The notes below the pieces were generated by a model, which had not been told where the DNA came from, did no database searches, and saw only the letters and a list, made by a program, of their open reading frames with translations. DNA of 58,450 nt from an uncultured Clostridia bacterium (lineage in GTDB: Bacteria > Bacillota > Clostridia > Oscillospirales > Acutalibacteraceae). Below are positions 1 to 7,959 of this stretch, in pieces; position 1 is the first letter of the stretch; each line of letters opens with the position of its first letter. The stretch covers positions 1 to 58,450 of the forward strand of contig CALEJF010000017.1 in assembly GCA_937898625.1 (NCBI GenBank). The letters are read 5' to 3'. A program made the translations under genes and the position numbers.

Positions 1-65
1 ACGGCACACCAATCGCAACAGGATATCACAATGTTGATGCTGACGGTAAACTTATTATAGAATGA
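1..65 (+). CDS. C-terminal end of a repeat-containing surface protein (partial)
   Basis: The frame starting at base 3 is open to a TGA at 63-65 and encodes about 20 residues beginning GTPIATGYHNVDADGK. This matches the end of the 76-residue repeat in the surface protein at the other end of the window, where the corresponding stretch reads GTPIAVGYYDFDENGK. The gene is therefore inferred to be a paralogue of that BspA-like secreted protein, ending with a truncated last repeat. Only the tail is visible, so nothing can be said about its N-terminal domains. Confidence 0.75.
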   Translation, partial: GTPIATGYHNVDADGKLIIE

Positions 66-74
66 AAAACATAT

Positions 75-100
75 AAGGCTCCCATTTCAATGGGAGCCTT
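75..100. terminator. Bidirectional rho-independent terminator
   Basis: A perfect 11-bp inverted repeat (AAGGCTCCCAT / ATGGGAGCCTT) with a 4-base loop sits between the end of the surface-protein gene and the end of the convergent trmO. Its A- and T-rich edges allow it to work on both strands. Confidence 0.85.
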
Positions 101-118
101 AATGCTATTTATTGTTAT

Positions 119-802
119 TCATTCAATATCCAATATTGTCAATTCCTTATTTTCAACTTTAAATTTTACCTGTATGTGTCCATAACTCATACCGTATATT
201 CTTTCGTTGTCATTTTGATATGATGGTCTTGGGTCGTGCTTTAATGTTTCAAATAACCCGTCCACTATGTCAAATGGAATTTTACCTAATACTTCATCAT
301 CACATTTCACATTAAGCAAACCTTTAGTATTATCTAAGGCAAATCCATTTGATGCTTCAGGACGACTGTCTGTATATGGTAAGTATGGCTTTATATCAAG
401 AATTGGTGTTCCGTTCATTATGTCAGCACCTCTTATATAAATAACTGTACCTATATTTTCCTCAAAATCAATTCTTTCAATTTGTACCGAGGAAAGACCG
501 ATGTGATTTGGTCTGAATGGTGAACGAGTTGCAAAAACTCCTACACGCTCATTTCCACCAAGTTTCGGTGGCCTTACAGTCGGCGATATTTCTTTTTCCT
601 TTGTTTCCGAGAATTGCCAAAGAAGCCATATATGTGTAAATTGTTCCAGTCCTTTAAAATATGCTTTGTCTGAATATTTTTTATCAAAAACTATTTTTGA
701 AATAACACTTTTCGTAAGCCCACTCTGTCGCGGAATACCAAATTTTTCCTTATAGTCATTGTAAATATGACCGATAATTTCAATTTTGTATTTTTCAATC
801 AT
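119..802 (-). CDS. trmO: tRNA (N6-threonylcarbamoyladenosine(37)-N6)-methyltransferase TrmO
   Basis: A 227-residue protein of the TrmO/YaeB (TsaA, UPF0066) family. The family N6-methylates t6A at position 37 of ANN-decoding tRNAs using S-adenosylmethionine. The signature GVFATRSPFRPNHIG lies at about residues 88-102, and the second conserved block DIKPYLPY at about 136-143. The N-terminal half is the beta-barrel methyltransferase domain; the C-terminal part is the shorter bacterial extension. The ATG at 802 is preceded by AGAGGTGAT on the minus strand. The gene is monocistronic, divergent from rubrerythrin, and ends at a shared bidirectional terminator. Family assignment is secure; activity is from family knowledge. 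Confidence 0.93.
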   Translation of the reverse strand: MIEKYKIEIIGHIYNDYKEKFGIPRQSGLTKSVISKIVFDKKYSDKAYFKGLEQFTHIWLLWQFSETKEKEISPTVRPPKLGGNERVGVFATRSPFRPNHIGLSSVQIERIDFEENIGTVIYIRGADIMNGTPILDIKPYLPYTDSRPEASNGFALDNTKGLLNVKCDDEVLGKIPFDIVDGLFETLKHDPRPSYQNDNERIYGMSYGHIQVKFKVENKELTILDIE

Positions 803-844
803 AAAATCACCTCTAATACTATAACATAATTTTTATAATTTTTC

Positions 845-872
845 TTGTATTTTTTCAAAATTATGGTAGAAT
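845..872 (+). promoter_or_regulatory. SigA-type promoter of rubrerythrin gene
   Basis: TTGTAT (845-850), a 16-base spacer, and TAGAAT (867-872) preceded by an extended -10 TG at 864-865. It lies 30 bases before the rubrerythrin start in the divergent intergenic region. Confidence 0.55.
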
Positions 873-901
873 AATATTATTAAAAATAAGGAGTGATTAT
901 A

Positions 902-1441
902 ATGGAACTTAAGGGTTCAAGAACTGAGGCTAATCTTATGACTGCATTTGCAGGTGAGTCACAGGCAAGAAATAAATACACATATTATGCATCTAAAGCA
1001 AAAAAAGATGGATATGTTCAGATTGCACAGATTTTTGAAGAAACTGCAAACAATGAAAAAGAACACGCAAAAATCTGGTTTAAACTTCTTCACGATGGTG
1101 GTATACCATCTACAATTGAAAACCTTAAAGATGCTGCTGCAGGTGAAAATTATGAGTGGACAGAAATGTACGCAGAATTTGCTAAGGTAGCAAAAGAAGA
1201 AGGTTTTGACCATATTGCTTCTCTTTTCGAAATGGTTGCAAAAATAGAAAAGGACCATGAAGAAAGATACAAGAAATTACTCGCTAATATCGAGGGCGGA
1301 CTTGTATTCTCTCGCGATGGTGATATGATGTGGGTTTGTTCCAACTGCGGTCATGTTCATTTTGGCAAAGAAGCGCCTGAACTTTGTCCTGTTTGTGCTC
1401 ATCCAAAAGCATATTTTATGGTTAAAGCAGAGAATTATTAA
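902..1441 (+). CDS. rbr: Rubrerythrin
   Basis: A 179-residue rubrerythrin, a cytoplasmic non-haem diiron peroxidase that reduces hydrogen peroxide in anaerobes. The N-terminal four-helix ferritin-like domain carries the expected carboxylates and histidine (E19, the EKEH block at about 52-56, E119 region). The C-terminal rubredoxin-like domain has Cys146, Cys149, Cys162 and Cys165 in two CxxC pairs for one iron. The ATG at 902 is preferred over an in-frame GTG at 893 because AAGGAG at 888-893 is spaced 8 bases before it. The gene has its own promoter and terminator, so it is likely a single-gene oxidative-stress unit. Confidence 0.96.
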   Translation: MELKGSRTEANLMTAFAGESQARNKYTYYASKAKKDGYVQIAQIFEETANNEKEHAKIWFKLLHDGGIPSTIENLKDAAAGENYEWTEMYAEFAKVAKEEGFDHIASLFEMVAKIEKDHEERYKKLLANIEGGLVFSRDGDMMWVCSNCGHVHFGKEAPELCPVCAHPKAYFMVKAENY

Positions 1442-1448
1442 AATCTAC

Positions 1449-1479
1449 AAAAAGTGGAGTGGAAATACTCCACTTTTTT
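1449..1479 (+). terminator. Rho-independent terminator after rubrerythrin
   Basis: The stem AAAAGTGGAGT / ACTCCACTTTT with a GGAAAT loop is followed by a T run, directly after the rubrerythrin stop codon. Confidence 0.9.
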
Positions 1480-1502
1480 ACATATATTGTGCCTTGATTT
1501 TA

Positions 1503-1532
1503 TTGACATACAACATATTAATATGGTATTAT
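1503..1532 (+). promoter_or_regulatory. Promoter of the pyr operon
   Basis: A consensus TTGACA (1503-1508), an 18-base spacer, and TATTAT (1527-1532) with an extended -10 TG at 1524-1525. The leader before pyrC is only about 30 bases, too short for a PyrR-type attenuator. Confidence 0.8.
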
Positions 1533-1569
1533 TTTAAAAGATGTATTTTCGGTTTTTATGGGTGATGAA

Positions 1570-2835
1570 ATGAAACAGTTAATTAAAAATGCAACAATTT
1601 TTTATGACTCACAATTCGTAAAAAAAGATATTTTAATTACCGACGGAATTATTGCCGAAATTTCTGAATGTATAGCGCCCGATTGCGCTGACTTTGTCTA
1701 CAATTATACAGATTATTATGTTTTTCCCGGTTTTACAGATGTACATGTGCATCTGCGTGAGCCGGGTTTTTCTTATAAAGAAACAATTAAAACGGGTACA
1801 TTGGCTTCTGCTCGTGGTGGTTATACATCAGTTTGTTCAATGCCTAACTTAAAGCCCGTGCCTGACTCAATTTCTCATTTACAAGAACAAATTGACATCA
1901 TTAACAGAGATGCTGTAATCAATGTCTATCCTTATGCATCGATAACGGTTAATCAAATGGGTGATGAGCTTTCTGACCTTGCGGGAATGGCTGAAATGTG
2001 TATAGCATATTCTGATGATGGCAGGGGAGTCCAAAGTGATGAAATGATGTTTAATGCTATGAAAATAGCAAAAGAACACAACAAAATGATTGTTGCCCAT
2101 TGTGAGGTTAATGATTTACTCCAAGGTGGTTATATTCATAAGGGTAAGTATGCAGAAGAGCATAATCATAAAGGTATTTGCTCTGAAAGTGAATGGAAAC
2201 AGATTGAAAGAGATATTGAACTTGTAAAGCAAACGGGTTGTGCATATCATGTCTGCCACATTTCAACAAAAGAAAGTGTTGAGCTTATTCGTCAGGCTAA
2301 AAAAGATGGTGTGAATATCACTTGTGAAACCGGACCACATTATCTTGTTCTTTCTGATAAAGATTTACAAGAACACGGCAGATTTAAAATGAATCCACCT
2401 CTCCGTGATGAAAGTGATAAAAAGGCTCTTATACAAGGTGTTCTTGATGGTACAATTGATATGATTGCTACCGACCATGCACCACATAGTGCAGAGGAAA
2501 AAAGTAAAGGTCTTGAAAAAAGCAATATGGGTGTTGTCGGGATTGAAACAGCATTCTCGATTATGTACACTAATTTTGTAAAAACAGATATTATTTCACT
2601 TGAAAAGCTTGTTGAATTACTTTCAATAAATGCAAACAAAAGATTTAACATAGGTAGTGAAATTAAAGTTGGAAATAAAGCTGACTTAACAGTATTTGAT
2701 TTAAATGAAAAATATATTGTTAACCCTGATGATTTTCTTTCAATGGGTAAAAGTACTCCATTTGAAGGTGCAGAGGTTTATGGTAAATGTAAAATGACAA
2801 TTTGCAATGGCAAAGTTGTTTGGGAGGATAAATAA
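1570..2835 (+). CDS. pyrC: Dihydroorotase
   Basis: A class I dihydroorotase of about 421 residues that cyclises N-carbamoyl-aspartate to dihydroorotate, the third step of UMP synthesis. The amidohydrolase metal motif HVHLREPG begins at about residue 59 (His59 and His61), and the late catalytic block TDHAPHS is present. I place the start at ATG 1570, because GGTGAT at 1561-1566 is well placed for it; an in-frame ATG at 1558 would add four residues with no better site. First gene of the seven-gene pyr operon; its stop overlaps the pyrK start by one base. Confidence 0.95.
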   Translation: MKQLIKNATIFYDSQFVKKDILITDGIIAEISECIAPDCADFVYNYTDYYVFPGFTDVHVHLREPGFSYKETIKTGTLASARGGYTSVCSMPNLKPVPDSISHLQEQIDIINRDAVINVYPYASITVNQMGDELSDLAGMAEMCIAYSDDGRGVQSDEMMFNAMKIAKEHNKMIVAHCEVNDLLQGGYIHKGKYAEEHNHKGICSESEWKQIERDIELVKQTGCAYHVCHISTKESVELIRQAKKDGVNITCETGPHYLVLSDKDLQEHGRFKMNPPLRDESDKKALIQGVLDGTIDMIATDHAPHSAEEKSKGLEKSNMGVVGIETAFSIMYTNFVKTDIISLEKLVELLSINANKRFNIGSEIKVGNKADLTVFDLNEKYIVNPDDFLSMGKSTPFEGAEVYGKCKMTICNGKVVWEDK

Positions 2836-3566
2836 TGTATCAAGGATTTTATGAAATTAAATCCAACAAAAAGTTGACTGACAGTATTTTTGAAATGGTA
2901 CTTGTGGGTGATACAAGTTCAATTGTTGCACCCGGTCAGTTTATTAATATAAAGCTTGATGGTTTCTACCTTCGCAGACCAATTTCGATTTGTGATTACG
3001 ATGACTCAACTATCACAATAATTTACAAAGTTGTTGGCGAAGGCACAGAAGTAATGAGTAAAATGAACACAGGTGAGAAACTTGATGTTCTTTGTGGTTT
3101 GGGTAATGGTTTTGATACATCAAAATCATTGGACAAGCCTGTACTTATTGGTGGTGGTGTTGGTGTGCCACCAATGTACAATCTTTGTAAAAAACTTATT
3201 TCTGAGGGTAAGAGTGTTACTGTTATCCTTGGTTTTAATAAAAAAGATGAAATCTTCTATGAGGATGAGTTTAAAAAGCTTGGTGCTGATGTTAAAGTAA
3301 CAACTGTTGACGGTTCATACGGAATCAAAGGCTTTGTTACTGATGCACTTAAAGAAACGGAATACTCATATTTCTTCACTTGTGGTCCAATGCCAATGTT
3401 TAAAGCGATTGAATCAACTGCAACAACAAGTGGTCAGTATAGTTTTGAAGAACGAATGGGTTGTGGATTTGGTGCTTGTATGGGTTGTTCATGTAAGACA
3501 AAATATGGAAATAAGAGAATTTGCAAAGATGGACCAGTACTCACAAGGGAGGAGATAATATGGTAA
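2835..3566 (+). CDS. pyrK: Dihydroorotate dehydrogenase B, electron-transfer subunit
   Basis: A 243-residue PyrK, the iron-sulfur flavoprotein that passes electrons from PyrD to NAD+ in class 1B dihydroorotate dehydrogenase. The FAD-binding motif RRPISI is at about 47-52, a GGGVGVPP nucleotide-binding loop at about 107-114, and four [2Fe-2S] ligands near the end are Cys210, Cys215, Cys218 and Cys230. The ATG overlaps the pyrC stop by one base, and GGGAGG upstream inside pyrC serves as the ribosome binding site. Its end overlaps pyrD by seven bases, fitting stoichiometric synthesis of the two subunits. Confidence 0.95.
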   Translation: MYQGFYEIKSNKKLTDSIFEMVLVGDTSSIVAPGQFINIKLDGFYLRRPISICDYDDSTITIIYKVVGEGTEVMSKMNTGEKLDVLCGLGNGFDTSKSLDKPVLIGGGVGVPPMYNLCKKLISEGKSVTVILGFNKKDEIFYEDEFKKLGADVKVTTVDGSYGIKGFVTDALKETEYSYFFTCGPMPMFKAIESTATTSGQYSFEERMGCGFGACMGCSCKTKYGNKRICKDGPVLTREEIIW

Positions 3567-4471
3567 ATACAAAAGTAAATCTTCTTGGTATTAAAATTGA
3601 TAATCCAATTATTCCTGCAAGTGGTACTTATGGTTTCGGCTACGAATTTGCTGAACTGTATGACATAAATGTTCTTGGAACTTTCTCATTTAAAGGTACA
3701 ACAAAAGAACCTCGTTTTGGTAATCCTACACCAAGAATTGCAGAATGTAGTGCGGGTATGATTAACTCTGTCGGACTCCAGAATCCTGGTGTTGATAAGG
3801 TTATCAGTGAAGAATTACCAAAACTTGCAAAGGTTTTCAATAAACCTGTAATGGCTAATGTAAGTGGCTTTTCAGTTGAAGAATATGCTTACACATGCGA
3901 AAAAATCAATGCATGTGAACAAGTTGGATGGATTGAGGTTAATGTATCTTGTCCAAATGTTCATAATGGCGGTATGAGTTTCGGCACAGAGCCTGCTGCA
4001 GTTGAAAAAGTTGTTAAGGCAGTTAAGGCTGTTACTACAAAACCAATAATCATTAAACTTTCACCCAATGTTACAGACATTGTATCAATTGCAAAAGCTG
4101 CTGAATCTGCTGGTGCAGATGGGATTAGTTTAATTAACACATTACTTGGTATGAGGATTGACATAAAACGTCGTCAACCTGTAATCGCTAACAAAATGGG
4201 TGGATTTTCAGGCTCTGCGATTTTCCCTGTGGCTGTCAGAATGGTATATCAGGTTTATGATGCAGTCAAAATCCCAATTATTGGTATGGGCGGAGTTTCT
4301 TCTGCAAAAGATGTAATTGAAATGATGATGGCAGGTGCTACGGCAGTGCAGGTAGGTGCAGCAAATCTTGTTGACCCGTTTGCTTGTAAAACTATTATTG
4401 AGGACTTGCCAAAAGAACTTGCAAAACTTAATGTTAAAGATATAAATGAAATTATAGGAGGCGCACACTAA
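3560..4471 (+). CDS. pyrD: Dihydroorotate dehydrogenase B, catalytic subunit
   Basis: A 303-residue class 1B dihydroorotate dehydrogenase, an FMN TIM barrel that oxidises dihydroorotate to orotate. The catalytic cysteine is Cys131 in the NVSCPN motif, which is typical of class 1 enzymes (class 2 uses serine). The start is ATG 3560 because AGGGAGGAG lies just upstream; a longer in-frame extension to 3521 would run through pyrK and lacks a site. It follows pyrK directly, as expected for the PyrD-PyrK heterotetramer. Its stop codon shares a base with the pyrF start. Confidence 0.96.
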   Translation: MVNTKVNLLGIKIDNPIIPASGTYGFGYEFAELYDINVLGTFSFKGTTKEPRFGNPTPRIAECSAGMINSVGLQNPGVDKVISEELPKLAKVFNKPVMANVSGFSVEEYAYTCEKINACEQVGWIEVNVSCPNVHNGGMSFGTEPAAVEKVVKAVKAVTTKPIIIKLSPNVTDIVSIAKAAESAGADGISLINTLLGMRIDIKRRQPVIANKMGGFSGSAIFPVAVRMVYQVYDAVKIPIIGMGGVSSAKDVIEMMMAGATAVQVGAANLVDPFACKTIIEDLPKELAKLNVKDINEIIGGAH

Positions 4472-5169
4472 TGGGTAAGGATGTAATTATTGCTTGTGAC
4501 TTTTCAAGTAAAGCAGATGTAATGTCTTTTCTTGATAAGTTTACAGATGTAAAACCCTTTGTAAAAATCGGTATGGAACTTTATTATGCAGAAGGTCCAT
4601 CAATTGTAAAAGAAATCAAGGCAAGAGGACACAAGATTTTCCTTGACCTTAAACTGCACGATATTCCAAATACTGTAAAAAAATCAATGGCGGTTCTTTC
4701 AAATCTTGATGTTGATATGACAAATCTTCATGCAGGTGGTGCAATTCCTATGATGGAAGGTGCTCTTGAAGGTTTAACTCGTGCTGATGGCACCAGACCA
4801 ATTCTTATTGCTGTTACTCAGCTTACATCAACCAGTCAGGAAGTTATGGAGAGAGATTTGCTTATAAAAGAGCCAATTGACGAAGTTGTTATGCACTATG
4901 CTCACAATGCAAAAATGGCTGGTCTTGACGGTGTTGTTTGTTCACCACTTGAAGCCGACAAGGTTCATAACAGATGTGGTAAAGACTTTGTTACAGTTAC
5001 ACCCGGAATTCGTTTTGCAGACGGTGATATTGGCGACCAGGTTCGTGTTATGACACCTGAAAAAGCAAAGGAAGCAGGTTCTGATTATATTGTTGTAGGT
5101 AGACCTATTACTGTAGCTGCTGACCCTGTTGCAGCATACAAAAGATGTGTTGCTGAATTTGTTGATTAA
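4471..5169 (+). CDS. pyrF: Orotidine 5'-phosphate decarboxylase
   Basis: A 232-residue OMP decarboxylase, the last step to UMP. The signature DLKLHDIPNT at residues 59-68 contains the catalytic Asp-Lys-Asp set (Asp59, Lys61, Asp64). The C-terminal phosphate-binding region VTPGIR...VVGRPIT is present. The ATG overlaps the pyrD stop by one base, and GGAGG lies just upstream. Length and motifs are those of the standard bacterial type. Confidence 0.96.
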   Translation: MGKDVIIACDFSSKADVMSFLDKFTDVKPFVKIGMELYYAEGPSIVKEIKARGHKIFLDLKLHDIPNTVKKSMAVLSNLDVDMTNLHAGGAIPMMEGALEGLTRADGTRPILIAVTQLTSTSQEVMERDLLIKEPIDEVVMHYAHNAKMAGLDGVVCSPLEADKVHNRCGKDFVTVTPGIRFADGDIGDQVRVMTPEKAKEAGSDYIVVGRPITVAADPVAAYKRCVAEFVD

Positions 5170-5181
5170 GGAGATATTAAA

Positions 5182-5835
5182 ATGGAAGCTTACAAAAGAG
5201 AGTTTATACAGTTTTTAGAAGGTGCAGGCGTTCTTAAATTTGGTGATTTCACTGCTAAAAGTGGTAGAAAAATTCCTTATTTTGTTAATGCAGGTATGAT
5301 TAAAACAGGTGACCAGATTACCAAGATGGGTGAGTTCTATGCAAAAGCTTACTTCGATAAACTTGGTAAGAAGGAAGCTGTACTTTACGGACCTGCTTAC
5401 AAGGGTATTTCATTATCAATTTCTGCAGCTGTTGCTCTTTCAAAAAATGGTCTTAATGTTCCTTTCTTCTTTAACCGTAAAGAAGTAAAAGACCACGGTG
5501 AGGGCGGTACATTTGTGGGCTATATTCCCGAAGCAGGTGAAGAAATTGTAATCATAGAAGATGTAATTACTGCTGGTACTGCTATTCGTGAATCAATGGA
5601 TATTCTTAAACATCTTGATGGAACAAAGGTTATTGCTACATTTATTATGGTTGACCGTAAGGAAAAGGGTCAGACCGAAAAAGGTGCAATGCAAGAAATT
5701 GAAGAGCAGTTCGGTTTCCCTGTTTATTCAGTAGTTGATGTTTATGATATTATTGAATATCTTGAAGAAGACGAAAATAACCGTGAAAATGTTGAAAGAA
5801 TTAAAAAGTACCTTGAAGTAAATGGTGCTAAATAA
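5182..5835 (+). CDS. pyrE: Orotate phosphoribosyltransferase
   Basis: A 217-residue orotate phosphoribosyltransferase that joins orotate to PRPP to give OMP. The PRPP-binding motif VIIEDVITAGTA lies at about residues 123-134, and the flexible-loop residues EVKDHGEGG at about 101-109. AAGGAGAT lies before the ATG. It sits between pyrF and pyrB in the operon with a 12-base gap on the pyrF side. Confidence 0.96.
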   Translation: MEAYKREFIQFLEGAGVLKFGDFTAKSGRKIPYFVNAGMIKTGDQITKMGEFYAKAYFDKLGKKEAVLYGPAYKGISLSISAAVALSKNGLNVPFFFNRKEVKDHGEGGTFVGYIPEAGEEIVIIEDVITAGTAIRESMDILKHLDGTKVIATFIMVDRKEKGQTEKGAMQEIEEQFGFPVYSVVDVYDIIEYLEEDENNRENVERIKKYLEVNGAK

Positions 5836-5850
5836 TAAGGAAGATATATT

Positions 5851-6765
5851 ATGAGAAGTCTTATTGATATTCAAGAACTTTCCGTTAATGAGATTGATGA
5901 ACTTATTGCGGTAGCAAATGATATTATTGCTAATCCTGCAAAGTATTCTGAAAAGTGCAAAGGTAAAATTTTAGCAACGCTTTTCTTTGAACCATCAACA
6001 AGAACTCGTTTAAGTTTCGAATCTGCTATGTTTAACCTTGGTGGTAATGTACTTGGTTTTTCAGAAGCACAGAGCTCATCATCCGCAAAAGGTGAGAGCG
6101 TTGCTGATACAATTCGTACAGTTGGTTATTATGCTGATATTATTGCAATGCGTCATCCTAAAGAAGGTGCACCAATGGTTGCATCTATGAATACAGATAC
6201 TCCTGTTATCAACGCAGGTGACGGTGGACATAATCATCCAACACAGACACTTACTGATTTGCTTACAATTCAGCGTGAAAAGGGAAGATTTGATAATCTT
6301 ACAATTGGTTTCTGTGGCGACCTTAAATTTGGCAGAACAGTTCATTCTCTTATTGGTGCTATGTCAAGATATAAGAATGTTAAATTTGTTCTTATCTCAC
6401 CGGAAGAATTAAAAGTGCCGGAATATATCAAACAAACTGAACTTGAAGCAAAAAATCTTGAGTATGTTGAAACAACATCTCTTGAAGAGGCAATGCCTGA
6501 ACTTGATATTCTTTATATGACAAGAGTGCAGAGAGAAAGATTCTTCAATGAGCAGGATTATATTCGCCTTAAAGACAGCTATATTCTCACTCCGCAGAAA
6601 CTTGAATGTGCAAAAGAGGATTTATCTATCATGCACCCACTGCCAAGAGTGAACGAAATTTCTGTTGCTGTTGATAAGGATCCTCGTGCTTGTTATTTTA
6701 AACAAGTTAACAATGGTAAATTTATCAGAATGGCTCTTATTATGAAATTATTGGGGGTTAAGTAA
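5851..6765 (+). CDS. pyrB: Aspartate carbamoyltransferase, catalytic subunit
   Basis: A 304-residue catalytic chain that makes N-carbamoyl-aspartate from carbamoyl phosphate and aspartate. The carbamoyl-phosphate motif STRTR is at residues 49-53, the HPTQ block follows at about 130, and HPLPR lies near the C-terminus. Because pyrI follows with a one-base overlap, the enzyme is expected to be the allosteric class B holoenzyme (catalytic trimers plus regulatory dimers). AAGGA precedes the ATG. Confidence 0.96.
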   Translation: MRSLIDIQELSVNEIDELIAVANDIIANPAKYSEKCKGKILATLFFEPSTRTRLSFESAMFNLGGNVLGFSEAQSSSSAKGESVADTIRTVGYYADIIAMRHPKEGAPMVASMNTDTPVINAGDGGHNHPTQTLTDLLTIQREKGRFDNLTIGFCGDLKFGRTVHSLIGAMSRYKNVKFVLISPEELKVPEYIKQTELEAKNLEYVETTSLEEAMPELDILYMTRVQRERFFNEQDYIRLKDSYILTPQKLECAKEDLSIMHPLPRVNEISVAVDKDPRACYFKQVNNGKFIRMALIMKLLGVK

Positions 6766-7181
6766 TGATTATCGGACAAATTAAAGATGGTATTGTGCTT
6801 GACCACATTACTGCAGGAAACGGTATGATTTTATATAATCTTTTAGGTCTTGATAATCTCGACTGTCAGGTTGCACTTATTCAGAATGCTGAAAGTGTTA
6901 AAATGGGTAGAAAAGACATCATTAAGGTTGATAAAGTCATTGATATTAACTTTGATGCCTTGGGTTATGTTGACCCGGGTGTTACAGTAAACATTATTAA
7001 AGACGGTAAACTTGCAAAAAGACAGAATATTGATATTCCTGATAGAATTGAAAATGTAATCAAATGCAAGAATCCAAGATGCATTACAACAGTAGAACAG
7101 GAATTACCCAATATTTTTGTTCTAAAAGATAAAGAAAACAGAGTTTACAGATGTCTTTACTGTGAAAGTAAAGCAGAGTAA
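6765..7181 (+). CDS. pyrI: Aspartate carbamoyltransferase, regulatory subunit
   Basis: A 138-residue regulatory chain with an N-terminal nucleotide-binding domain and a C-terminal zinc domain carrying Cys101, Cys106, Cys130 and Cys133. It binds ATP, CTP or UTP and links to PyrB trimers through the zinc domain. It is the last gene of the pyr operon. With no PyrR leader visible, feedback through this subunit may be the main control of the pathway here (inference). Confidence 0.95.
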   Translation: MIIGQIKDGIVLDHITAGNGMILYNLLGLDNLDCQVALIQNAESVKMGRKDIIKVDKVIDINFDALGYVDPGVTVNIIKDGKLAKRQNIDIPDRIENVIKCKNPRCITTVEQELPNIFVLKDKENRVYRCLYCESKAE

Positions 7182-7255
7182 AAAATATACAAAAATCCTA
7201 TGGATTATTTTAATAATTTTGTTATATGCAAAGTGATTTTATAAAGGTTATTTAA
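7182..7255. other. Short gap between the pyr and pur operons
   Basis: AT-rich spacer. The only structure I see is a weak 5-bp hairpin (AATCC / GGATT, 7194-7206) followed by a T-rich stretch, which might be a poor terminator for the pyr operon. No open reading frame with a start site is supported. Confidence 0.3.
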
Positions 7256-7284
7256 TTGACATAATTCTACAAAAATTATATAAT
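7256..7284 (+). promoter_or_regulatory. Promoter of the purine operon
   Basis: Perfect consensus boxes: TTGACA at 7256-7261 and TATAAT at 7279-7284, separated by 17 bases. Transcription would start near 7291, just before the ZTP riboswitch. Confidence 0.9.
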
Positions 7285-7301
7285 ATTTTATGTTATTTAA
7301 T

Positions 7302-7379
7302 AACCGTGTGACTGACGGAATTATGTGGAGCACCACAGAGGAGCACGGTGAGATTACATTTTGCCGACCGTCTGGGCAG
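7302..7379 (+). promoter_or_regulatory. ZTP (pfl) riboswitch
   Basis: Matches the pfl/ZTP aptamer: P1 is ACCGTG (7302-7307) with CACGGT (7344-7349), P2 is GTGG/CCAC around 7325-7335, the internal loop is TGACTGACGG on one side and AGAGGAGC on the other, and the distal element GCCGACCGTCTGGGC spans 7363-7377. GACGG near 7314 can pair with CCGTC (7368-7372) to form the expected pseudoknot. The class senses ZMP/ZTP, signalling 10-formyl-tetrahydrofolate shortage, and commonly controls purine genes, which fits its place before purE. Confidence 0.93.
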
Positions 7380-7424
7380 TTCTACTTGATTTTTCAGGAT
7401 AGGGCTGTCCTTTTATGATTTTTT
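7374..7424 (+). terminator. Riboswitch-controlled terminator
   Basis: An 11-bp stem, GGGCAGTTCTA (7374-7384) with TAGGGCTGTCC (7400-7410) including G-U pairs, is followed by TTTTATGATTTTTT. Its 5' arm shares GGGC with the ZTP aptamer's distal element, so aptamer folding and terminator formation should be mutually exclusive: an ON switch when ZTP binds. Confidence 0.85.
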
Positions 7425-7434
7425 GGAGGTTTTT

Positions 7435-7929
7435 ATGAAAAAAGTTGGTATTGTTATGGGAAGCGATAGCGACCTTCCTATTATAAAAAAAGCAACTGCT
7501 GTTTTGGATGATTTAGGTATTCCATATACAGTGAATATTTATTCAGCACACCGTACACCAGAACAGGCTCGTGACTTTTCATTGAATGCGAGAGCAAACG
7601 GATATGGTGCACTTATTGCGGCTGCAGGTATGGCTGCACACCTTGCAGGTGCTGTTGCTGCAAATACAACACTACCTGTAATTGGTATTCCTTGTGCTTC
7701 ATTATATCTTGATGGTATGGATGCACTTCTTTCAACTGTACAGATGCCATCTGGTATTCCTGTTGCAACTGTTGCTATTAATGGCGGTGCCAATGCCGCT
7801 TTACTTGCTGCACAGATTATTGCTGTTGAAGATAAAGAACTTGCAGATAAACTTGATAAAATGCGTAAGGATGCTGCAGAGGTTGTTCTTAAAAAAGATG
7901 CAGACATTATGTCTAAATTAAATTCATAA
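7435..7929 (+). CDS. purE: N5-carboxyaminoimidazole ribonucleotide mutase, class I PurE
   Basis: A 164-residue PurE that converts N5-CAIR to CAIR. MGSDSDLP (residues 8-15), SAHRTP (37-42) and AAGMAAH are present; SAHRTP is the class I form, which normally depends on PurK. No purK is in this window. The start is ATG 7435 after GGAGG at 7425-7429; an in-frame TTG four codons earlier overlaps that site and is less likely. It is the first gene after the ZTP riboswitch. Confidence 0.95.
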   Translation: MKKVGIVMGSDSDLPIIKKATAVLDDLGIPYTVNIYSAHRTPEQARDFSLNARANGYGALIAAAGMAAHLAGAVAANTTLPVIGIPCASLYLDGMDALLSTVQMPSGIPVATVAINGGANAALLAAQIIAVEDKELADKLDKMRKDAAEVVLKKDADIMSKLNS

Positions 7930-7959
7930 ATTATTTATTCACATAAAGGAGTTATAACC

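Noticed and set aside
1353..1565. 70-codon open frame after rubrerythrin
   Set aside because: It crosses the rubrerythrin terminator and the pyr promoter and has no ribosome site.
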